Below, piece by piece: positions 45,401 through 56,900 of a stretch of DNA of 64,000 nt. Position 1 is the stretch's first letter, and each line of letters starts with the position of its first letter. The position numbers and the translations under genes were made by a program. The notes under the pieces are model-generated. The model saw nothing but the letters and a program-made list of their open reading frames with translations, did not search any database and was not told where the DNA came from. Source of the DNA: Lytechinus pictus (taxonomy: Eukaryota; Echinodermata; Echinoidea; Temnopleuroida; Toxopneustidae); the NCBI RefSeq assembly GCF_037042905.1, contig NC_087261.1, forward strand, positions 23,704,317 through 23,768,316, written 5' to 3'.

Positions 45401-47227
45401 AGCCAACATCGATGTATGTACATGCCCTCTTTGCATTACGCGATAAAAACCTGTCATCCATTTGGGCACCATTTGCGTCATCTTTATACATATTCCTTCG
45501 AGTTATAGAATCTACCTGGAAGACATTGGTCCAGGATATCCGCCGTGGTTCAATCTCGAATAGCCACCCGTCTCTTTGCGACAAAGATCGTGGAGACATC
45601 GACGCCCGATTGTTCCCGATGCCAGAAAGAGCCGATGAGTTGGAGAGGCAGTTCGTGATCGGGTTTGAGAACATCGTGTCTAGGATCTGGCGGAAGTTGA
45701 CTGCTCTGGGCGGGGCTACATCAGGGTCTATGCAAAGTTACGTGAAGCATCTCAAGAGATACACAGGAGGTGAGTATCTCCATGTTGCATGATGCATCAT
45801 CTTTCAGTGACGTATCTACCCTGCCCCCACAAAAAACAACCCCCCTAAAAAACGAGAACACCCCCCGTTAAAAAAATCACGCAGACACAGAGAAGAACTA
45901 AGAATGTTGTGATAAAACCAGTTATTGGATGTATGAAGATCTTTTTTCTCACAAAATTCGCATTTCTGATTTTTGGATATACCCCAGAATTTCTAGAAAT
46001 GTTCTGAAGGTTATAATAAAAAGGTAACACCCGATGTTTTGGACATTAAATTAACGTTTAGAATTTTCTTATTAAAGCTTTGTTACAAGTCATACTTGTG
46101 CTTATTTATGTGAAATATGTAATTTTCCCTTATGAATATGTGAGACCTAGTAGGATGCACATTGCTTACTCTGTAATATACGAGATATCCATCACTATAA
46201 ATATGGATATGAATAAACCATTTATTCATATAATCTACAGATTTAAATAGCCATCGTTAAGCACGAGTTAAGATGTTCGTATTCATGACTATTGAAAAGA
46301 TGTTTAAAGCTTTAAAAAAATGCAAAAGAAATAGTGATTACGGCATTATCGTTGACATAAATGCGATGATAGTGTGAACCCAATTGATAATTATATGGTG
46401 TGTTTTTTTACCATGGATGCTTGTAAACAAGCAATTAGAGGACCGACGGCTTAAGGTCCTCTCCGAGGCACTATCCACTAATGTGCATACGAATATTTGT
46501 ACCTATAACATTTTGAAGGGGATGGTGTGTGGGATACATATGGAGATGACCAAAATTTGCAAATATATACATTGTCCAGAGTCACGGACGAAAATGCTGT
46601 TTTGATTCACATATTTTCCACAACGACTGCTTTGTCGTGACGGACTTCTGACAATAGATTATCTACGTTCCAGGAAGCATCTGTGTAGTGTTTGCGGAAT
46701 TTCCCTAATATTATTCAACCATTCCTTGTATTAGTCTGGATTCTCAATCTTCTACAGATTTGCGTATCTTGTCCCGCTACTACACCTCAACCGAAGGGCT
46801 GATTGGTTACGCAATAGGTTTCCCGGAAGATGGCCAAACAGAATACGTGTGCATACCAAACGGACTCTTCTATGAATTTATTCCTGTTGCCCAATGGTAA
46901 GTGAACAGTTCTTTCGATGGAATAAGATCAATAAATATAAAAAAATATGAAATTGATCTTACAGAAATAGTTGATTCAATGAGTTTTTGACATTCACGAA
47001 TATTTATTTTTTACTGTAGGTGGGAAAGGTACACCTTTAATTGGTGTTTCTTTCCTCATTTTCTCCTTCCTTCCTTCTTTCATTCCATCATCCATTTCTT
47101 TGTTCATGGTACATTTATGTCCCTCCCAAACACACCCCTGAACGTAAAAACGTGAATGTGTTATGATCAGTGGCGTACCTAGGATTTTCCACAGGGGGGG
47201 CAAAATCGGCCACCAAAAAAATTGACA

Positions 47228-47265
<38 letters not shown>

Positions 47266-47311
47266 TCTTCAATGAAAAAATGAAGGTTTTCGTACCAGAA
47301 AAAAAAATACA

Positions 47312-47350
<39 letters not shown>

Positions 47351-47930
47351 TCTTCAAGCTCAACAGGGGGGGGGGGGGCAATAAAGGTCTTCAAGCTCGT
47401 CAGGGGGGGGGGGCAAAAAAGGTCTTTTAAGCTCGTCAGGGGGGGCAGGTATATGTCTTTTGTATGGGTTGTGGCTCGCCCCCCTGCCCCCCCCCGTAGG
47501 TACGCTAGTGGTTATGATATTAATTTGCAAAGTGTGTAAATTGCATATTTTATAATAATAATGATAATGATAATGCTGATAATAATAATAACATCAACAC
47601 CACCAGCAGCAACAACAACAACGGCAATAATAATAATATTCATAATAATAACAATGATAATAATTATAATAATAATGATAATGATAATATTCATAATCAT
47701 AATAATAATATTCATATTAATAACACCAGCAACAACAACAATGCACATGATTTATAATTTATAAAGCGTCAAAGGCACAGGGTGCTCAAGGCCCATAGAG
47801 AACTAGAAAGTGAATTAAAAGATAAAAATAATATTTTTAAAACACTAAATCGGGATACAATTATTAATGTCTTCAGGAAGTCTGTTTCATGGTATAGGGC
47901 AAGCATGAGCAGATGACCCCCCCCCCCCCC

Positions 47931-47965
<35 letters not shown>

Positions 47966-50900
47966 GAATCATTCAGGTTGTTCAGCATGTGGTTTTTGTA
48001 TAAAAGAGTAATAGAGGTCAGTGTTATTATTGATGAGTTAGGGTTTTAAAGACACCCACCTTCTGGTAAAGGACCTCGGACCTCTAGAGTGCCCACCCTT
48101 TCTCTCCCTCCCTCTCTTTCTCTCTTGCTGCATGTCAGTGATTTGTAACAGTGATTTTTTTATACAAAATAATCATTTATGAATATCCCTTCCATTTACA
48201 TTTTATACCCTTTTTACACAGGATTTTCTTAGCCCCGGACTATCGCTAACCCCGTACTATCCTTAACCCCGTACTATTTTTTTTCATTTTCACACATGCC
48301 AAATTGTTATTGCTAACCCCGGATAATGAATGCTTGCTTTTCACACACGAAACTCGCTAACCCCGGACTAGTGGTAGCTCATCATTCACTCGTACCCTTT
48401 TTACGCACGCTATTAAAATTGTCTTAACCCCGTACTATAGGTGGGGCTAAATTGCCATTTAGCCCCACCTATAGTACGGGGTTAAGGGTTAAGCTTAGCC
48501 CACTTTCGTTTTACACTAGCTATCTTAACCCCGTACTATCGCTCTTAGCACCGCAATTGCTGGGATAACCCTGCTTTTTTGCAGGGCAAAATAATCCCGT
48601 ACTAAAGTACCCTTTTTACACACGCTAAAATTCCCTTAACCCCGTACTATAGGTGGGGCTAAATTGCCATTTAGCCCCACCTATAGTACGGGGTTAAGCT
48701 TAGCCCACTTTCTTTTTACACAGCATTTTTGCAAAGTGGGCTAACCCCACCTATAGTACGGGATTATTTGGCCCTGCAAAAAAGCAGGGTTATCCCAGCA
48801 ATTGCGGTGCTAAGAGCGATAGTACGGGGTTAAGATCGCTAGTGTAAAACGAAAGTGGGCTAAGCTTAACCCCGTACTATTTAGCCCCACCTATAGTACG
48901 GGGTTAAGGAAATTGTAGCGTGTGTAAAAAGGAATGAACCCTCAGTGCGCTCGTGAATATTCGTGAGCTACCACTAGTCCGGGGTTAGCGAGTTTCGTGT
49001 GTGAAAAGCAAGCATTCCTTATCCGGGGATAGCAATAACGATTTGGCATGTGTGAAAAGGAAAAAAAGATAGTACGGGGTTAAGGATAGTACGGGGTTAG
49101 CGATAGTCCGGGGTTAAGAAAATCCTGTTTAAAAAGGGTAAAGATGGGGTTAGCCCACTTTGCAAAAATGCTGTGTAAAAAGAAAGTGGGCTAAGCTTAA
49201 CCCCGTACTATAGGTGGGGCTAAATGGCAATTTAGCCCCACCTATAGTACGGGGTTAAGGAAATTTTAGCGTGTGTAATATTTTTGTTTTCAGAGTGAAA
49301 TGTGCATTGAATATAATAATTCCTTTGAAAATGCCCTCTCTTGGTAAAATTTAACCAAATTTGACCCCCAAATTCATCCCGTGTTTCATTTAAGGCTAGT
49401 CAATTTCTTGAATATGAAAGGGGATGATTAGGCTACATCTGCTTTTGATCGTCATGATTTGGTCCTATAATGGCATTGCATGATTTATGTGTACAAAAAA
49501 ATGCAAAGGCTCATTGCACCCATAGAGCCGTCTATTTCCTGTGGATGCAATTCAATATCTGAATGAAAAATATTGCAATGGAGTAACATCATGATATATC
49601 GGGCAATAGATCACAGTGTGCTCACAATGTATACTTTGTGAACATATTATTCACAGTGTTAAAGGGATGGTCCGGGCTGAATGTATTTATAGCTTAATAA
49701 ATAGAGTAGAATTCATTGAGAAAAATGCCGAAAATTTAATCAAAATCGGATAACAAATAACAAAGTTATTTAATTTTAAAGTTTAGCAATATTTTGTGAA
49801 AACAGTCGTCATGAATATTCATTAGGTGGGCTGATGATGTCACATCCCCACTTGTTCTTTTGTACTTTATTTATATGAAATTAGGTTTATTCAAATTTTT
49901 TCCTCCAAGAACTAGAAATATTGGATTGACAACTGATTTAGTGCATTAGATATTTATTGCTGCAACTTATTTCATCATAAGGGAGACATATTATTCACAC
50001 AAGTATGAAATAATGAAAAAAATATGATTTTATGTAATAACATAAGAAAACGGAAAGTGGGGATGTGACATCATCAGCCCACCTAATGAATATTCACTGT
50101 TAAAACAGGGGTAGAGGTGCTAAAATTCAACAGAGCGAAGGTTTTTTCACACTGTGGACACCTCGACAGTGTGACTGCTCACAGCGTGCTTATTCATGGT
50201 CTACTTTACGAATATGTGATTCACACTGTTGAATTTCTCAAATTTGACAGTGTGAAGGTGATTTTGTTCCACGTAGTGTTCCACAGTGTGTACCACACTG
50301 TGAGACACTGTGTTCAATCCTGAAGTTGGTTCATTCCCATGTCATATTTGGAATGGTTGTTAAACCCCACCCTGGAACTATTTTTTTTTGTATTGAAAGA
50401 CAACGGTACAGTCTTCTGTCATAGGTACAGTGTACCAGCCCCCCCCCCCTCCCGTGATCGCTCTGACTTAACTATTCATAATTATAATTTACCACATGAC
50501 CCATAACCAGTCATGTACTCCTATACATGGTGATGTTGATTGTGATGGTTTCTTGACCCATTCCTTCCTAATTCAATATCACTTACACTCTCTTGGCATA
50601 ATGTATTGCGTTATTGTTTTATAATTTATTTAGTGACGCTATGAATCCTTATACAGTGTTGATGGGAGATGTCAAAGAAGGGGAATATTATGAGGTGGTG
50701 ATCACGAACAAAGATGGTCTATATCGCTATAGAATGGGGGATGTCATCCTTATCACCGGATTCTACAACAAAACCCCTGTCTTTCAGTTTCAATACAGGT
50801 ATTTTCGATGGAATTTCCTATTTCAATATCAATGTATTCGTTACTAACTTCTACACCTAGCAACTCTTAAATATAATTTGGCCTCGGGTGACTCCAAAGT

Positions 50901-53900
50901 GAGGCGCAAACATGGGAAACCCCCGTTAGCATGGTGGTTATTGCAGCTAGGGGGTGTCCTAACAAAGGCTGGGGTAGGCCCAATTAGGGGTTACAAGTGT
51001 AAAGATCCAAAATAATCGCGCGATTGTTCTACGATCTCATGCGTCTGTATGCGCAGGCTTGTATCGAGCGGTATCGCAAAAAGATCATTGGAATTTTGTG
51101 TAAGAACTTCGTTTACATCGTGCGGTGGGCTTTCAATATCTGTGATATTGATTTTTTGTCAATTTAGCATACATAACGAACGTCATGCGACCTCTACACG
51201 ATTATTGTAGTCCCAATCGCCCACCCCCCCCCCCCCGGCGGTGACCTTGAGATGTTTTTTTTTTTCGATTCCAACTATGATACTTCCATATTTAAACCGC
51301 CTGGATATTTATATTCGTACACGTAGCGTGTCATTAAATGTTGCCATTATTAATCCGCATCACCAAGTTGTCGACTTTATGACAGATGCAATTACACAAT
51401 GTAGTCATGTTGTGCGAACGAGAAAGCAACGACTTCAGCTGAAGCTGATCTTTCAGGGGGAACCGCATGACATCGTATATATGTTATACGCCCCTTTACA
51501 TTCTGATACATCGCGCACCTGACCAAAATTTATGTCAAATTTTGCAAGACTCTACTGTGGATCGAACGCACGATCTTCATTTCATGTGCCGGACACTCTA
51601 CCACTAAGCCCAGATGCTCAGTTTTTACTTTTAATCATGATGGCAGATCGCTAGGGTGCCTAAATGACAACACAACGTCATGTTTTCGCAGATGAGCAGG
51701 CCACTTGGCTTCAACAAGAATGATTTGCTCTTGTTGCTGTATGTCAATCTTTACTTTGAAAACAAACATGATCGACGTTTGCCCTTGTAGGTCCAAGATA
51801 GTTAAGAAATTCAACTTTTGACCTCAATGGGTAATCAAGCTCGAATGTTCGGGTATCTATGGCACTGTTACGATACTGCAACAAATAACAATGAAAAATT
51901 ATTTTTAAATTTGATTTCCTTTTTTTATTACAGGAAATAGATCAAACATACACTAAACAAAACAAACATAATGATCTTACGTCTTTTAAAGTGTCAGTTC
52001 TGATTAATCCATTCGTATATTCCAACTGATATAATTATATATATACATATATGTATATTATATCCGGCTTGGCTGGCAAAGGTTCTTAAATTAATGTCCA
52101 CATTGCTGGCGATGATGAAATTTATGTTGAAATACGGCGAATAATAAGAGTCACTTTAACGAGTTGAAATGTCTGTGAAGACGATGTTGATGATGATTAA
52201 CAGTCAATTTCAGCAATCCTTGGGTTGAAAAACGTACATTAAACAGGTTGATGATCTCGATGAGAACTGAGAATTCCTCTCTCAAAGTAACTGCAAACGA
52301 TTCAATGATGGCGTCCAAATCCACAGAAGATAAATGTTGTATTTCAGTTGGAAATAAACTATGATCTGACATAAATCTGGTGTTAAACTCTGAGTTCTGA
52401 TCTGATATGATGAAGAAAATGCCAGCTTATATAAATGTCCACTATTCTGGAAGCTTCTAGTATTGTCTTTAACAAGAAAGTTCTCCTTCTTTCCAGAGCA
52501 GTTCAATTCTAGATGAATCTTGAAGACCTCAGTGAAATAAACAATGTAAACAAAATAGCTAATCCTATTGTCCCTTTCCACTACCAGTAGGAGTCTCTAT
52601 TGTGTGGCAGTCTCTATTGTTTATCTTAGTACATTTCAGAAATACCAACAATTACTTACACGTATTCAATATGGTGCCTAAAAAAAGCTTAACTGAGACA
52701 ATCTTGAATGTTCTTATTATGCTATGAATATCCGTAAAGAGGATATAGCTAAATAAATGAATGTAATTGCTCTTACAATTGTTATATATAACAGCACCCT
52801 TTTGGCTAACCATTTGTAACCATTCTCGTTATTCGCGCAGACGAGGAGAACTTCTGAATCTTTGCTCGGAGAAAACATCGGAGGTAATGATAACGACTGC
52901 CCTCAACGACACAGCGAAGAAATGGGGGATTGATATGGCACAATATGCCTGTGCTGAAAGCCCTGTCTTTGAGGAGGCAACAGGTATTCTTTTTGTCCCA
53001 TTTGTACTCGCTCCTCGCTTCCCTGTTCCTTCCTACAAAATGATACGACAACATTACTCATCTCAGGATAATAGCACACTCTTAAAAATGTTGGGCACCA
53101 TACTGTCCACACACCAATAGTTAAATCTTAATCAAATTCTTGGTAGTTTTAATCCAAGAAGGTGTGCTTTGGGTGAAAACTACACAGTATTGGTTGAACA
53201 CTACCCAGAGTTTGTAAAATGTTGAACCAGTTGTTGTGTGGAAAGTGTTGCCCGACATTTTAAGAGTGTAGATAAAGTACTTTACCGATAGAATAAACAT
53301 TCCCTTGGGATATCCAAATTTTATGTTTGATTTGTGATACAGATTATACGTGCACGGGTTATGTTATAATGACTTTATACCAAACACAGTTCTAATTGTA
53401 ATTGCAATTACAGAGGGAGAGGGGGGGGGGGGGTGTTATCTATTTTATTACTCATATCGTGTCCGATATATCAAGTGTTCATGAATAATAAAATGTGGCA
53501 AAATGAAAAAGGCTTGCTTATATATCTGTGACAATTTTCGTGATTACAATCATTGTTGGGTTGAGGTGTTTTAATTTCGATTTTTTTTTTCGTGATTACA
53601 ATCATTGATGGGTTGAGGTGTTTTAATTTCGTTTTTTTTTTCAAACATACAAACATGGTCTATCACAGTTTATTTCATTTCGTTACATTATTCTCATAAA
53701 AGAAAAACAACTTCACTTTTCTTCACTGTACAGGAGGTAGCACATTTTCAAATTCTCTGTATTACGTCATTTTCATTGAAATATCTACTACCGATGAAAA
53801 GATGATGTCATCCTTACCGAGAGCCGGCAAGGTAAGGGTGTTAAAAATTATTTTTGGAATATTGCGTGGGATATAAATGTTAACCTATATTGAAATCCTT

Positions 53901-56900
53901 TTCCCTGTATGCTTCCATGTTGAAATTAGCATAATCTCTGAAGATAATGACGGTAAAAATAAATATTTATAAAGCGCTTAATCAATAAAAGGTTTATAGG
54001 CGTTGTATACTATTATCCCACGCCTGTTTTTTTTTCAAGGCTACCCTTTTCGGGCGTTCGTTTCAAGTAATTCCTTTTAAAAGCTTACGCATTTAGAACA
54101 CCTTGGGGGATATTATCAAAATTAAACAAAATGAAAGTAAATCAAATCCTATTATTTACAAAGTACAACATCAATCATATAATGCGCTATTCGCATAAAG
54201 GCAGATTTTGTGAATCGATGCAGTTATATTCATGAAAGCTAGCTCGCTAGAAATTTTAATCACCTTTAATACAAATGCAGCGGATTATACCCTGAAAACA
54301 AATTTCATCACCACCGATTTTATATCTACAAACACAACCAGCCACAACCACACCCAGCAACATCCACATCCGAAATACATGTTTGTTCAAAATATTTTCT
54401 AGATATTATGTATATTCATGTGTTCACTGTTTTCTTGACGATTCAGTATGTTTTTTTTTTCTTTTCAAAGGACACCGTACAAATTTCCTAAATAATAATT
54501 GATATCATTTTGATATACTTGAGATGGATCGGATCAATCGCCCTGTAGGCCTAAGTACTGCCCCCCCAAAAAAAAAATAAATAAAAAAAAAATAATAATA
54601 ATAATAATGATAATAAATAAAAATGAAAAATAAATAAATAATAATTGAAATTAATAACGAGCTATAACTCCGACACTGTCCTCTGTGTTAATTTCACTCA
54701 CACTGCAGGCCCCTTGTCAAACGTGTCAAACGTCTGTGCGAATTCTTTTAGCAGAAAGCCTGCCGTAAAGGCACTGTGCCGCGCATCTTTTCGTAGCGGC
54801 TAGCCTCCATTCCCCTTGGTGTGTGTGTTTATGATTAAGTGTGAGAACAGGCATTAAACGGCCACTTGCGGGATTCCCGCGCGTAAGATGCGGCTCTTGC
54901 TTTTGACAATCTACATGAGACACTGTTTGGGCGTTGACTTGATTTAAAGGCCCCCTCACACCTAACCGAATTGCCTGAATATGCCTTGCGATGGCTGGCG
55001 AAAGGCACTTAAAAATAATCGTTTTCAATGATAACTGATAGTAAATCATATTAACCCTTCGTGTTTGGGTTCGTACACCTTCTAAACTAACAGCTGCGAT
55101 CATTCAAATTAGTCCGGAAATTTTGAACATGTTTAAAATTTCCCGACGAATTGAAAAATCGTTGGTCATCCGTTTGAATTCGCATCTCTTATTTAGTCTG
55201 CGGTAATCGTTCGTTTATCGTTCGTGTGTTATTGTCGCGCAAAGTCCCTCATCGCGCTTTTGCCAAAGTGGACCGATCTCGAAAGAACCCTTAGTCCCTT
55301 AACGAAGCAACACTATGACAAAATATGAGTTGCGCTTGGAAACGAAGATACTATGACAAACGGATTTTGGATTGCTAAATTTTAATAGCGATACATACAC
55401 GAAGACAAAGCTAAGATGTACTAAGACAAACTATGGATTGCGAATGCGAGCGAATGACCAGATAAATAATTTGGCGAGCTCTGAACTGCTCACTGTGACC
55501 TGCAACTCGCCACGCTACTCATATATAAACATTTCACCCCCAAAGTTTCAGTTTCTTCAGTTAAATGGAAGATGCAGCACGCCTAAGAGTCCAGTATTTA
55601 CTGACAATGACTCGCTAATGGCATTTACTAACCAAGATGTTCATTGTTGTTTTGAAGGGAACCTATATAATGTTTAATTTTTTTTCTGATTTTAATGATT
55701 TTTTCGGTGTTACGCTTGTTTGGTGTTTCTAGTCAAGTTCACTAACTAATGAATTGGACTCGATCATTTATATTTGTTCAATTTTATGTTGATTGCTGTT
55801 TCATCATCCTATACCTGGGGGGGGGGGGGGCGTTTCATGAAAGGACTTGTCGGGCATTTTATCCGACAAGTACCAGTTTATCCGACAGTTACCATAGGAA
55901 CAGTGCCTCTCAGCCAATCAGAATCAAGGAAAGATGTCAGATCTGACAACTTGTCGGATGAAAATATTGATGAAACGCTCCCCTGGACATGCCGCATGCG
56001 GAATAAAAATCTATTTTCAAAACCGTGAAACTAGAGTTAATTTAAGTTAGCAACATGATACGAGATATGTCAATATTCACAAAAATAGAAGAATATAGCT
56101 GAACATATTTACATCCCGAGGAGCGAACCAAAACCTACAAGAACGCCCGATCTATTCCCTCGTCTTCGTCTCTAATCATTGCTCACTGTTCGTTCTTCTT
56201 ATTGGGTAATATCAACCCTTCGCTCGCCTTCAGCTGCAATTTACTCAAAGAGGTGAACTGAAAAAAAAAATCGTTATTATTCGCATGTCATATTTATCCT
56301 TCGCTTACCGTTCGTTGATAGAATTTGACAATAGTTACTGATCGCATGGTTTGACGGAAATTTTATTTGAATTCGTTGAATTCACGTGCATTTCGTGCAT
56401 TTTTCCCATTCGTCAACCTTCGTCCGCCTACATTCGGTCAGGTGTAAGGAGGCTTTAACAGTGACAGCCCGCGAGACCGAAGGCCCGCGAGACCGAGGGC
56501 CCACGATACCGAAGGCCTGCGAGACCGATTTTTCCCCCCTTTATCGGGTGCCGTGGTCGAGTGGTTTAAGGCGCCTCGTTGCAGCGGCGTAACAGGTGCA
56601 TGTTATCAGAGTGGGGAGGGGCAGAGCCAAATATTTCCCAGTAATTCCATCTAGAATTAGTGGCATAACTAGGATTTCAGTTTAGGGGGCAGTAGTGAGC
56701 ACGGGAAGCGCGTTCCCGGGGGGTGCAGGGAGGGGAGAGTACCACGCCCTCCCGCGAGAAGCGCGGAAGGTCCGACCTTCCTTCGAATTGTTTTAATGAA
56801 AAAATAAGCTAAGATAGGATTGCCCATAATGAAGGTTCAATGTTCCAGGTGTATGTATTTTCATGCTATTTCCAGTTTTCTTGTTAAACATTACATGCAC

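Noticed and set aside
45162..45674. Minus-strand frames opposite GH3 exon 2
   Set aside because: Antisense shadows of the long GH3 exon.
47512..47764. Hydrophobic Ile-rich frames on both strands
   Set aside because: Produced by AAT/ACA trinucleotide repeats, not a membrane protein.
48206..49280. CRISPR-like or telomere-like array
   Set aside because: Units are inverted as well as direct, with no uniform spacers; TTAACCCC is not the TTAGGG telomere unit, and the setting is a gene intron.
54726..55103. 125-residue minus-strand frame
   Set aside because: Crosses the left boundary of a TIR element and has no recognisable domain.
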